64,000 bases of DNA from Symsagittifera roscoffensis (taxonomy: Eukaryota; Xenacoelomorpha; Acoela; Convolutidae), in the NCBI RefSeq assembly GCF_963678635.1, contig NC_087062.1, positions 6,996,193 to 7,060,192 on the forward strand. The letters are read 5' to 3'. A model generated the notes under the pieces. That model had not been told where the DNA came from. It did no database searches and saw only the letters and a program-made list of their open reading frames with translations. Within the stretch, counting starts at the first letter, position 1; every line of letters starts with the position of its first letter. The translations under genes were made by a program, and so were the position numbers. This document shows, piece after piece, positions 11,236-22,461 of this stretch.

Positions 11236-11404
11236 GTTTAAAAAAATTCGCGTGGTCAGAACATTCTCTTCTACTTAAACTGCAAACGGCTATCATTGTT
11301 CGGTACTCGAATATCTGCAAGTAGCAGATATTTGAGTATCGAACATTGAGCGCCGTTTGCTGTTCAAGTAGCTCGGAATGTTCTAACCTCGCGAATTTTT
11401 AAAA
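11236..11404. repeat. long imperfect inverted repeat (hairpin, MITE-like)
   Basis: Two arms of about 82 bases (11,236-11,318 and 11,324-11,404) are complementary at roughly four of five positions, separated by a 5-base loop (AAGTA). The innermost 8 bases pair perfectly (ATATCTGC/GCAGATAT). The arms also share AAACGGC, AGAACATTC and AATTCGCG. It lies 175 bases after the Eph-like stop codon. Confidence 0.8.
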
Positions 11405-12484
11405 GCAGATATAAAAATAGAAAAAAATGTCAATAATTTCTTTTTTTTATAGAACTCCTTTGTAGCTTTTTCAGTCAGTGAGAGAAGTCTGTATTGGTTA
11501 ATGAGTCATAACAACCAGTTAATAATAGATAGGAAGCTTGAAAAAATCTCAGAAGAATGGACTGGAATTTCAGCCTGAAAGTTTCACTCGGAACGAATTC
11601 TTAGTCTGAAAAACGAGAAAAAATGCTGGCGTTTTTGCCAACGCTTTGTCAAAATGCCAACTTTTTTCAGTATCCAAGTCACGGCTGCAAAGTTTGAATT
11701 TGATACCAAATTTTAACGCCTATGCGTTTTCTTCGCCGAGTGAGGTGAAAAAAAATCCTTTGGAAGAAAAACAGACCTCAATTCGTGAAATCGTCGGAAC
11801 AATAGTCGGTCAAATGTGATACCAAATCTCGAAGATTATAACTTGTTTTTGGTCAATACAGAGCCGATTTTACTCTTTCAGAAAAAAAATTAACAAACCA
11901 AGCAAAATCCTTAGGGTTAATTTAACATAAAAAGTCACGAAGATGAAATATGGCAGTTTGTTTTTTTCCAATACTAATCCTAAGTTTACAAAACAAAATT
12001 AGTTATTTCGGATCTTTTTTTTGTAATATTCAAATTTCGCATAAGTTATCCATCCAATTTTTGGACAAAACGTCAATAAAGACTCATGCTATTTGGTTCC
12101 ACAATTTAAAGAAGGCTAAAGTTAGACCATTAATTATGACGTGGTTTTTTTTGTAAATTCTAACTTACTTTTTTGCTGATTGACTTCGAATTTCTTTTAT
12201 CAGGCGATATGAAAATTTTCTTTTCGATCCAATTTACCGAGAATGGTTATTTGATGTATCAAGTTTCAGCCTCTATAATAAAATTGAGTTAGGCAGTTAA
12301 GATAGCCTCATTTGAATTAAACTAGTAATGTCAAATTGGGCTGCTTGACTTCGAGTGATGACTTCGAGTGATGCCTTCCAGAAGATGACTGAGTGATGCT
12401 AGACGCCCGTTGTCGAGTGGAATGAAGCCTGCTACTCCAAACTTTAAGTTCGAATAATTTATTCCTCCATTTTTATTTTTTTGT

Positions 12485-12910
12485 TCCGACTTTCGTAACG
12501 AAAGTAACGGAATATTTGTGCTCGGGTTGGGTTTTTTTTTTCTTCAGACAAATTTCGACTTTTTAACTAGCCAATTTTGACAGAATTTTAAAAATATCAT
12601 TCGAAAGGTATTGTTGTCCTGAGCTTAAATTTGAAAAGATATTTTATCTGTGATCATTTTTCGTAAAGTTATGGGGGTTTAATAATTGCCATTTTGGCCA
12701 ATTTGTGACAACTAATGCGCAATATATTTCGCGCTATATATTTCGAGATTTGATCCGTCGGAGAAATCGTTCCAAATTGTTCCAACTCAAATTAAAAATA
12801 TATATATGTTTTACTTTTTTTACATTTAATTTTTCATGTTATAACAGCTCCATAGACCTTAAAAGGCAGTCAGAACAATCAGGGCTTCGCCATGATACGA
12901 GCAGTCTTGT
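12485..12910 (+). repeat. dispersed short repeat, copy 2 (about 425 bp)
   Basis: Shares its start (GTAACGGAATATTTGTGCTCGG) and end (GGCAGTCAGAACA, then GATACGAGCAGTCTT) with the intronic copy at 3,737-3,933. It begins with a small palindrome, CTTTCGTAACGAAAG. No coding content is seen. Confidence 0.5.
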
Positions 12911-13234
12911 TTAAAATTCATGTTTCGTAGCTTGCGCTCACAAAACAAATGGTGAAAGCTCGGACTTTGAAAATTAAAACATTGAAAATTATTGAAATGC
13001 GACATTTCTAAACTCTCTGATGGCAACTTGAAAAAAAAATGTTTGGAAAATTTTGCTTTTTCTTAACTCAATTTTTAAATCAGGTTTTCAAAAATTTTGC
13101 AAAACGTTTTTGCAAAGAAAGTTTCATTTATTTAGGTTGTGTGAAATTTTCGCTTGCGTTCAAAGAGTAATTTTGATTAGAAATTTTCTTTTTCTTTCAA
13201 GTTATTTATAGCATGCGGCTAATTGTAGTAGTGT

Positions 13235-13950
13235 TTTTTGGGCCTCGCAGGGTAGATAATTTTAAATTATTAGAGGAATTAAATCATGAACTTGACGAAA
13301 TCATCAAAAATAAGTTTTCTATAGTTTTGATGCGTGATTTCAATATCGATCTTTAAAAACTGAATTAACAAGTCTTTATCTGAACAACATATAAGCAAAC
13401 GGATTTGCTCTGTTAATCAACACGCCTACGGTTGTTTCTGATTAAAGAGATTCTTGCCTTGACCATCTAAATGAATGAAATTAGGTCAATGAAAACGTTT
13501 TTTTTTTTTTAAATGAAAACCTGATATTTTTTCGATCACTATCCAGTTATCCTTGAACTAAGTTTATAAACAAATTCACATGATATAACTTTCAAAAACT
13601 GTACATTATTAGGTAAAAAAATAAAAAACCTTCCACGCTCATAGCTGAATAAAATTGCGTCTGAAGGTTTTGCAAGTTGCGTAGCAGAACCAACGGATGT
13701 GTTCGCATCTATGCAAAAATTCAAAAATTGAAACGTTTCCGTTAATGTACTGTCGACTGGTTCAGCAAGCAAATAACTATGGCAATTTGCATAAGCAATT
13801 TACATAAGCCTTGGAAGGTGGATAACCGAATTATTATGACAAAATTAAAATTGAAATAAAGTTGATCAGATGGCTTGTCAAGCAAAACAACGAATGCTAT
13901 TACAAAAATAACAAAATATGCATTGGAGATTCGAGTCATGTTTAGGTCAG
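13235..13950 (+). pseudogene. LINE retrotransposon endonuclease fragment
   Basis: Frame pieces read like a non-LTR retrotransposon AP-endonuclease: a helix followed by IVLMRDFNIDL (the family's GDFN motif with R for G), then an INTPT box, and further on DHYPVILELS, corresponding to the catalytic SDH(x)P motif. A later GRWITELL resembles the post-domain PWIT motif. Stop codons and frame changes interrupt it throughout. It ends near 13,950, just before the duplicated Polinton flank begins. Confidence 0.55.
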
Positions 13951-13969
13951 TTTATGTTATTTAGAAAAA

Positions 13970-14987
13970 AAACAGGTTAAAGCTTAAATTTTTTAGAAAT
14001 CTGAGTGTAAATTTAGATAAAAAATCGATAATCACACCAACTGCAATAGCGAACTCTTTTAAGGATACTTTGATAAATTGATCTGCTTCAAACGAACTTT
14101 TGATAACGAGTTAAATCTATATAAATTTTTTTCTGGCTTTGTTTTTTTCGTGCTTATGCTTCTTGAAATTTATATGCGCGCTCTCTAGAACTATGTTTTT
14201 TTGAACAAGCTATTTATCGGAACAGAGTTGGTCACTAAAACAAGAGGTAATCTCTCATATATTTCAAACAACCGATCTCAGTGAAACCTATATCTACTAA
14301 ATTATTAACTAGATGTGTTAAGCTCCGAAATATCTAATGCCAAAACCAATTCAATTCCAACAGATTTGTAAAATTGAATTCAATTGAAGTTTTTTCTTTT
14401 GTTCTCAATCTAAAATTTTATAGTTTTTCGGTTATTCGGAGCTCTTTTGTTTTATTTTTGAAAATTCACTTCCTTTTCCCTCAAAAAATGTTTACTTGAT
14501 TTTCAGTACGCCAATTTGGGTTGCAAAAGTCCGCCCAAAAATGATTATTTGGAAACTTCTGTTTTTCGAGATATTGCAGCTTTCCCAAACTACTCAGTTA
14601 ATTTTATAATTAAAATGTTTTGATGATGCTAACTCAAACTTGCTTTTCAAAAAATTTGAACACTAACAAGTTACGGAAAATTGAACAATTAGTTCAAAAT
14701 TTGGTCATGTGAAAGCTTTGTGAATCTATCGATAGTCAAACGATAGAAACACTATCGATTCTGTTTAAGCTTTGATCTCGCGCTTCTTTTTTCGAGGTTA
14801 TTTAATATTTCGGTTTGTTCAAATCTTCGTTGATTAATGCACATTTTACAAAAACGGTATTTTTTGCACGCTGAAAGTTTTCTTTTCTCAAATTTAGAAC
14901 TTTTTGAGATATCGCAAATTTTTCATTTTATCTTTTGCTTTTTTAGATTAACCAATTTTTTTACTTTTATTTCATCAAATGCATTTG
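13970..14987. repeat. Polinton flanking sequence, copy 1 of a direct duplication
   Basis: About 1 kb matching 21,043-21,993 in the same orientation, with scattered substitutions and a few deletions of tens of bases in the second copy. Both copies end in CATTTG directly before the same Polinton terminus AGTAGTAAATATG. The duplication therefore includes host-side flank and was not created by two independent insertions. Confidence 0.8.
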
Positions 14988-15190
14988 AGTAGTAAATATG
15001 TGAGGCGATCAGGGGGGGGGGGGGTGGAGACCCCCATTTATTAAGATAGGGAATAGAGTATCCGGTCTTCAAGCTATGTATTAAGATAGGGAATAGATTT
15101 CCTATGTATTAAGATAGGGAATAGGTTTCCTAATTAAGATGGTAAGGTTTGAGATGGTAAGTTTCAGAAAAAAATTTTTGGCGCCCGATC
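14988..15190. repeat. Polinton terminal repeat, left end of copy 1
   Basis: Same sequence as the terminal repeat at 21,994-22,188. It contains three spaced copies of ATTAAGATAGGGAATAG (near 15,040, 15,080 and 15,108), a poly-G run, and two GATGGTAAG units toward its inner edge. Confidence 0.8.
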
Positions 15191-15461
15191 TTACCATGTT
15201 TTAAGATCCTCTACACCAATCCGATAGGTCATAGATTTTTCAGTGTTTTAAGATATGATTTTAATTTTGTTTTAAACCATTTGAGTTTAATTTGAAAGTG
15301 ACTGAAACAATGCTGAAACCGAACTGAAGCTTCAAAGAAGAAATTAAATTTTTTCAGAAAAAAAATTAAATTACTGTAAAATGTTATATTACAGTTGAAA
15401 TGTCAAATAACATATAAATCATTGCATCGTATGAAATTTTACTACAGTTTAAAGGTTAAAT

Positions 15462-18400
15462 TTACAAATTCAATGGTTTAGTTTGTATTGCATCATCAAG
15501 TACCTCCCTTTTCGGCTAAAAGTAACTGAAAACTTTTTTATTTTGTTCATATGTTTAAGAGGTTTGAATCAGCGATTCGTCCACTTCAAATTTACAGCTT
15601 CGTCATGAAATCGTCTGTGTTTAGACATTGGCCCATCCCCAGTGTTTTCTAGCACTCTTTTGTTGAGTCCTTTGCTGCTAAATTTAAATTTGTCGGTCTT
15701 ACTATCATAGTAGCAGTACGTCTTGCTGCACAGACACAACATTTCAGTGCAGCGAAATTCTTCTTTGATTAATCCAGGTTCTCGTTTGTCTTACTTTTTG
15801 TGAACAGAGCAGTATGTACGTGGAAAACAATTTTTATCTGCATCAGCTATAAAGTCGTCTCTACAATCATTTCGACAAGTTAGTGTCCACTGAGCTTTCG
15901 TCTCAGGTAATATACAATCGTCCAGGTTATTTTCTGCGAAGGCTAGATACATAGAGTACGTATCCATCTCCAACTCCTGGAATTTATTCTCATCGCAATA
16001 CTTAAGGAGGAAGTTGTAGTATAACTCCAACATTGTAAGTTTGGCGTATTGAAGAAGAAAAAACCTACAAAGTTTGGTTCTCTATGTTCAATTGTTCACT
16101 TCAATAGTTCTACTTCATATTAGTCTTTTTTTTGCAACATTCAATCGCTGAAAAAACTTCTCATTCATCGCTTTGTGTGACTTCTTATCGCCGAGATGTT
16201 TGATTATCGTGTGTCTGGATCTGTTCATAATTTGATAACCGTACGAGCTGTTACCGAGAAGCTTCATCGTCTCTGCAACAACTCCAGAATGTGGATTCTC
16301 GTCTCCTTCTCGTCGAGCATCAGCAACAGATTGAGCAAAATTGATGAAACATTTCCAAGGTGTGTACTCAGCAAACCGATAATTTTTTGTACACTGAAGA
16401 CCAAGACTTAGATAGAAGTTAAGGAGGGTTGTGATAATTGCGCCATTTTGTTATTTAAAACTGGAAATCAACATTCGTTGTGGGTTTTTCATCAAATCGT
16501 TTTCTTCGGCATAGTTTTTCATTTATTCTCCAATATCGTTTCGGCAGACGTCAATATTTTTGAATATTCGAGGAAAATTTGAAAATGTAGGCTTCAACTC
16601 GTCGGGAACTATTAAATCGCATTGCACATAGCCAAAAAGAGTTCTGTTCTTTAATTTCTCAAGTAAAGAATCAGTAGACAGAGGTCTTTTGCAACGAAAA
16701 TTTGTCTTGACATAATTCTTGATTGAAGAATCTGTTTTGAAATGCTCCCACCGCTCACACTCCCGCATTTCCTGAATTTTGCAAACTCTTTCTTTTATGT
16801 ATTCTCGTCTCAACTCATCCATTTCTCGCTTCTTTTTTCCCCTTTCAATATCTTGTTCTGACAACGATGGACGGGTTTCTTGGCATGAGCATAAGTGACA
16901 GTAGCAACCCATAGCTTCAAATACTGTTTTACAGTGATCGCAGTAACCATCAACATGAAAACAGTAAATTTTCTTCTGCTTTCCGGTTGTGTAAAAACTC
17001 TCAATTTTACACTCTGGTCTCAATTCTTGATAGAAGGACATAACCATTTTCTCGAAATTTTTTGTTCTGTTATTTCTAGCTCTAAGCCGATCAGTTTCAG
17101 AGTCATACTCCCATCTTGTGTAAAGTCGGCATCTCTTGACTCATTGAGAATGGATATAATTGGCTAGCGTCAATTCCAACTATTGTCTTGCAAATATTTG
17201 ACGAGTTATCGACAACAGCTTTTCGCGTTAAAACTATTGATAGACCACCCGTCATGTTTTCTCTAATTTGCTCACATAAATCCTTATCTTTTTCAAAGAA
17301 TGGGTAGGTTTTGTGATTTGTCGACTTGTGTCAGCGAATATTTGCAAGATTTGGAAGCGTGCATCCCAGTTTCGGCATGTCAATTCCCTTATCATGGTAA
17401 AATTCTATCATTTTTTGCATAGCTTCAAGAGTAGGAACAACATCTTTGTTGTTATACCATCGTAAGAAGTCTTTGAAAGTAATCATGCTGTGTTGTTCAC
17501 AGATGTTTTTCAAATAAGAGTAGTTTTCAAAACGTGTTGGTGGAACTGATTGAATACGCAACTTTTTTACCGCGCTTTGTTGATCAAGTCCTCCATTAAC
17601 CGGTTTTTGGTAATCGTTGAAATCTTTCTCGAGAGGGTTGTGGTTTCTCAGCTTGCTGAAAAAGGCTTCATATGGAGGCAATTCCGTACAGTCAAGCTTG
17701 TCTGGACTGTCAAACAATTCGTAACGGAAAAACCTTTGGTTTCACTTGCTTTATAGGCTTTCAGAAACGAATCCAATGTTGTTGCCCCTCCAAGAAACTT
17801 TATTATGTCCAGAAATTGAACATCTCTCTCCAAATTTGAATGATATGAAATCATTTGCTTTTTTAATGACTGTTGGTTCGATTTCATTATCACATATAAG
17901 GTATGGAATCAAATAAGATTTGATAAGGTTCAGATCGTATCTGCCGCTATTGAAGCCGAACACCGGTAAGGTATTAACATAGCACTCTAAATGCTGTTTC
18001 AAGTCGATCAGCTGATTTTTTTGAACTCTTTAGAATTGTGTCGACATGTCATCTTCGTCGCCATCCTCAACACATTCATCTTCATAATCGCAGACTTCTA
18101 GTCTTTTAGTAAAAGTTCTAACATTAAATTTATCAAAGATCTTTTTGACTCGATCATTGACAGTGTTTTCGATTTCTTGAAATTTGGTTCTCATTTGTTT
18201 TGTAGTTTACTTTTTTCAGCCAGAAGTTCCAAGCTGGAAACAAAAGCAATTATTAGAAGTTCTTGATCTTTTTCACACAAAAAAAATTCGATCATCTTGC
18301 AGATTTGAAGATATTGAGACGGAAATAGGGACATGTTTTCCAATCCTAGTAGTTGTTTCAATTGCTTTCAATTTTTCTGTGGGAACACAAATCAATTCGA

Positions 18401-20289
18401 AATCAAACACTGCAACATTACTAAACAATTTCTGATCTTCAGTGTAGGGAATGTTGAAGCCATCCAACTTCTCGTATATTGTTTCCCGTAGTGCGTATGC
18501 GTTTTTGGGATTAATATATCGCACTCTATCTTTACACGTTAGAAGATGTCTGTTGAAGTTGTCTGATCTGTTGAAGAAACAATCACAGCTAGAACATCGA
18601 AAACAACTGAAGTAGGAATCAATATCATTCGTATGAATGTTATGGTTGTTGAATGTTAACAATTTCACGTTTTTTTTTCAAATTTTCCAATACTTCGCCT
18701 GGCTAATTCTCTAACATATTCTCCTTCCTGAATACCAAAAATGTAAATGATAATGTTACGTTCAACTATTCCCTCTACAAGAGGTAAATCATCAATGGCA
18801 ACTCCGCGAAAGTTCTTGGGATCGTATCCAGATTTGATATAAACTCTGTAAACAGCTGAGACGTATGAGCATCGAGGTTACTATAACCATGCAAATACAT
18901 TGTTAACGCACGGAAAAGGCAAAGTATTACTAAACAATTTCTGATCTTCAGTGTAGGGAATGTTGAAGCCATCCAACTTCTCGTATATTGTTTCCCGTAG
19001 TGCGTATGCGTTTTTGGGATTAATATATCGCACTCTATCTTTACACGTTAGAAGATGTCTGTTGAAGTTGTCTGATCTGTTGAAGAAACAATCACAGCTA
19101 GAACATCGAAAACAACTGAAGTAGGAATCAATATCATTCGTATGAATGTTATGGTTGTTGAATGTTAACAATGTCACGTTTTTTTCAAATTTTCCAATAC
19201 TTCGCCTGGCTAATTCTCTAACATATTCTCCTTCCTGAATACCAAAAATGTAAATGATAATGTTACGTTCAACTATTCCCTCTACAAGAGGTAAATCATC
19301 AATGGCAACTCCGCGAAAGTTCTTGGGATCGTATCCAGATTTGATATAAGCTCTGTAAACAGCTGAGACGTATGAGCATCGAGGTTACTATGACCATGCA
19401 AATACATTGTTAACGCACGGAAAAGGCAAAGATGATCTTTGTATGGTTGTTTATCTTTATCCGATAAAATACATTTTTCTGAATGGTTTTTCAGTAAAGG
19501 TTCAGGCAAGACAGTGTCTGGACATCCCATTGGGATGTTTTTCAATAGTGCAGCAATAATAGTAACATTTGTGATCAATTTGAACATCCACTTTGTGTTC
19601 TGACGTTCTTGAGTGCATTGCTCCACGATATCAAACTTTTCAACTTTTCCCTGGATTGTAATCAAATCAGCTTTTGTACACAGTGAATGCAATTTTTCGA
19701 ACAAATTATTGTTTTCGTGTGCATAATAATACCAATATTCTCCCGTTTCGACATTACAGAGAACATATCCAAGAGCAATTTTGATTTTTGCAGCGGAATC
19801 CAGCTTGTTGAAGACTTCTTCAAGCTTCTCGTTGATAATCTTGGTATCTAAATTTGACATTTGAAAGTTAAATACCTTATGCCTCCCATTCTCCATCTCA
19901 GTGTCCACCAGGAAATGCTGACAAGCACTCAACTCCACTTTGAGTTTCTCTCCATCATCCCTTCCTTCTCCTCAATCTTGTTCAAGTCTGCCACAGTATC
20001 ACTTGGTTTTCGTTTTTTTGCTCCATGTTCTTTTCTCCGATGTTGTTGGAGCGAGTAACTCCTTCTCGCAAGATGAGCAAATCGTTGATTGCTTCGAAGT
20101 TGATGGAGTATGTTTCTTGGTCACGTGAAATTTCATTTCTTGCTTATGGTAAGTAGTGAAATACTTACAATCAGGACAAGAAATAATCCCTGCTTGACAA
20201 CTTTTGCGGTGTCGAGCCGCATGTTGACAAACATACATGTTTCCACAATCCCAACACTGCACTTTTTCATTTCTATTCAGCGACGGCAT
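15462..20289 (-). pseudogene. polB: protein-primed family B DNA polymerase of Polinton type (copy 1, broken)
   Basis: Would replicate the element from its terminal inverted repeats. In gene order: an N-terminal Cys/His finger (MPSLNRNEKVQCWDCG), a long family-typical N-terminal region (NLFEKLHSLCTKADLI, CLFRALTMYLHGHSNLD), a second Cys/His finger (FRCSSCDCFFNRSDNFNRH), the exonuclease motif (VAVFDFELICV), motif A (GIDASQLYPFSM), motif B (KLLGNSSYGYQIM) and motif C. Motif C reads MDTYSMYL, so one catalytic aspartate is Tyr. A 509-base tandem duplication (18,417-19,434) and several frameshifts and stops break the frame. The stop codon lies at 15,462-15,464. Confidence 0.85.
18417..19434. repeat. 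509-bp tandem duplication inside the polymerase pseudogene
   Basis: The block beginning ATTACTAAACAATTTCTG at 18,417 restarts at 18,926 with the same phrase; the period is 509 bases. Both units run through the finger-encoding part and end at the phrase GTTAACGCACGGAAAAGGC. Units differ at only a few bases, including a change in the length of a T-run. Confidence 0.85.
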
Positions 20290-21042
20290 CTAAAAATGGG
20301 AGAATTTTTAAGTATTAATAAAAAGCAGCTAGTACTTGGTACATATCAAATTGGGAGATTTAAAATCTCCCAAAAAATTTAATAGTTTATTTATACTTAC
20401 TTTGAATTGTTGAAAATATTTGAAAATAATTTCAAGTAGTTAAACAAAGTATCGAGCGATTGCTTTTAACTTAAAGAAAATCAGAATGAAATGAGTTTTA
20501 TTTACTATTACTTAGAGAAAATCAATCAATCGGAATTGAGTTTTCTTTTATTTATCACTGTTTGTAGGAAGCCAATCAATCAGAATGCAGCATTTTCTAA
20601 AAGTGAACTCTTTATTATTTAAAAAAAAACTCAAACATTATTTGAAAAATGTCTATCAAAAAACATTCGAATTTCCTTGAGTTTTTTTACAAGAAAAAAT
20701 AAAAAATTCCAATTGATTTTCTTATCGATGAAATAGATGTCGACTCTTACTTTTTTCATAATTTTTTTTCGGACGTTTTTATGGTACAAAATAGTGTTAT
20801 CCGACAAAGTAAAGGTCTCTTCAGAGAAACTTACTCAATCAAAAAGTTTACTTTTGATCCGCATATTGCGCATCAAAGCTTTAAACTTACGGCTGAATTA
20901 CACCTCACACGGAAAGACATTTTGTTTATTCTCGAGATTTTGAAATTATTCAAAAAGTCCTACGACAATACATCAAAGACTCCTTTTATCCCCTACCCAA
21001 TACCAAAATTTGTAAAAACTCCCCAGCAAGGGAAGTTTAGGT
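20290..21042. other. region between polymerase copy 1 and second flank copy
   Basis: AT-rich, with an inverted GGGAGATTT/AAATCTCCC near 20,351-20,370 and a roughly 60-base repeated phrase (GAAAATCA...GAAT...TTTTATTTA) at 20,475-20,560. An 87-codon plus-strand ORF, described separately, occupies the right end. Otherwise nothing recognised. Confidence 0.5.
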
Positions 21043-21044
21043 GA
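20781..21044 (+). CDS. unknown ORF truncated at the duplication junction
   Basis: An 87-codon ORF from ATG at 20,781 with a mixed polar and aromatic composition (VIRQSKGLFRETYSIKKFTF) and no recognised domain. Its stop lies exactly where the second flank copy begins (about 21,043), so its natural 3' part may be lost. It diverges from the polymerase gene, the position where rightward Polinton genes normally start. It may be the remains of an element gene, or chance. Confidence 0.3.
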   Translation: MVQNSVIRQSKGLFRETYSIKKFTFDPHIAHQSFKLTAELHLTRKDILFILEILKLFKKSYDNTSKTPFIPYPIPKFVKTPQQGKFR

Positions 21045-21993
21045 AAGTTTAAATTTTTTTTAGAAATCTGAGTGTAATTTTAGATTAAAAATCGATAACC
21101 ATACCAACTGCAAAAGGTAACTCGTTTAAGGATATTTTGATAAATTGATCTGCTTCAAACGAAATTTTGATAACGAGTTTAATCTATATAATTTTTTTCT
21201 GGCTTTGTTTTTTTTTCGTGCTTTTGCTTCTTGAATTTTTTGTGCGGGCTCTCAACAACATTCATGTTTATGTTTTTTTGAACAAACCAATTATCAGAGC
21301 AGAGTTGGTCAATAAAACAGGAGGTAATCTCTCATATATTTCAAACAACCGATCTCCGTGAAACCTATATCTACTAAATTACTAACTAGATGTGCTAAGC
21401 TCCGAAATATCTAATGCCAAAACCAACTTAATTCCAACAGAATTGTAAAAAAGAACTCAAATGAAGATTTTCTTTTTGTTCTCAAACTAAAATTTTATAG
21501 TTTTTCGGTTAATCGGAGCTCTCTTATTTTATTTTTGAAAATTCACTTCCTTTTTGATCAAAAATTGTTTACTTGATTTTCAGTACGCCACTTTGGGTTG
21601 CAAAAAACCGCCCAAAAATGATTATTTGGTAACTTTTGTTTTTCGAGATACTGCAGCTTTCCCAAACTACTCAGTTAATTTTAAAAATAAAATGTTTTGA
21701 TGATGCTAACCCAAACTTGCTTTTCAAAAATTTTGAACACTACCAAATTACGGAAAGTTGAAAAATTATTTCAATATTTGGTCATGTGACCAAAAAAAAC
21801 GTTTTTAAACACTATCGATTCTGTTTAAGCTTTGATCTCGCGCTTCTTTTTTTCGAGGTTATTCAATATTTCGGTTTGTTCAAATCTTCATTGATTGTTG
21901 CACATTTTACAAAAACGGTATTTTTTGCACGCTGAAAGTTTTGTTTTTTTAGATTAACCAATTTTTTCCTTTTCATTTCATCAAATGCATTTG
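21043..21993. repeat. Polinton flanking sequence, copy 2 of the direct duplication
   Basis: Matches 13,970-14,987 (for example GAAATCTGAGTGTAA, TCTGCTTCAAACGAA, TTTCAAACAACCGATCTC) with small deletions. Ends in the target-site copy CATTTG at 21,988-21,993. Confidence 0.8.
21988..21993. repeat. target-site duplication, left (CATTTG)
   Basis: Six bases directly outside the left terminus; identical to 34,361-34,366 outside the right terminus. Confidence 0.85.
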
Positions 21994-22188
21994 AGTAGTA
22001 AATATGTGAGGCGATCAGGGGGGGGGGTGGAGACCCCCATTTATTAAGATAGGGAATAGAGTATCCGGTCTTCAAGCTATGTATTAAGATAGGGAATAGA
22101 TTTCCTATGTATTAAGATAGGGAATAGGTTTCCTAATTAGGATGGTAAGATTTGAGATGGTAAGTTTCAGAAAAATTTTTGACGCCCA
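21994..22188. repeat. terminal inverted repeat, left end of element A
   Basis: Inverted match to 34,168-34,360, including the G-run, three ATTAAGATAGGGAATAG units, the phrase GTATCCGGTCT and GATGGTAAGTTTCAGA. Similarity stops after GCCC. Confidence 0.85.
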
Positions 22189-22461
22189 ATCTTACCATGT
22201 TTTAAGATCTTCTACGCCAGTCCGATAGGTTTTAGATTTTTCAGTGTTTTAAGATATGGTTTTAATTTTGTTTTAAACCATTTGAGTTTATTTTGAAAGT
22301 GACTGAAACATTGCTTAAACCTAACTGAAGCTTCAAAGAAGAAACTAAATTTTTTCAGAAAAAAATTAAATTACTGTAAATTGTTATATTACAGTTGAAA
22401 AGTTAAATAACATATAAATCATTGCATCGTATGAAGTTTTACTACAATTTATAGGTTAAAT

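Larger units (their letters stand above)
11062..13230. other. intergenic region
   Basis: No gene recognised. It contains the hairpin at 11,236-11,404, a dispersed repeat at 12,485-12,910, and a tRNA-Ser/Leu-like A-box (TGTCGAGTGG near 12,411) with a weak B-box about 40 bases later. ORFs here are short and lack pattern. Confidence 0.6.
14988..20400 (-). mobile_element. Polinton/Maverick left-end fragment (copy 1) with polymerase gene
   Basis: Begins with the terminus AGTAGTAAATATGTGAGGCG and the terminal repeat array TATTAAGATAGGGAATAG, then carries a family B DNA polymerase gene on the minus strand up to 20,289. No matching right terminus exists before the second flank copy at 21,043, so the element is truncated. 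The right limit of element-derived DNA between 20,290 and 21,043 is uncertain. Confidence 0.75.
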
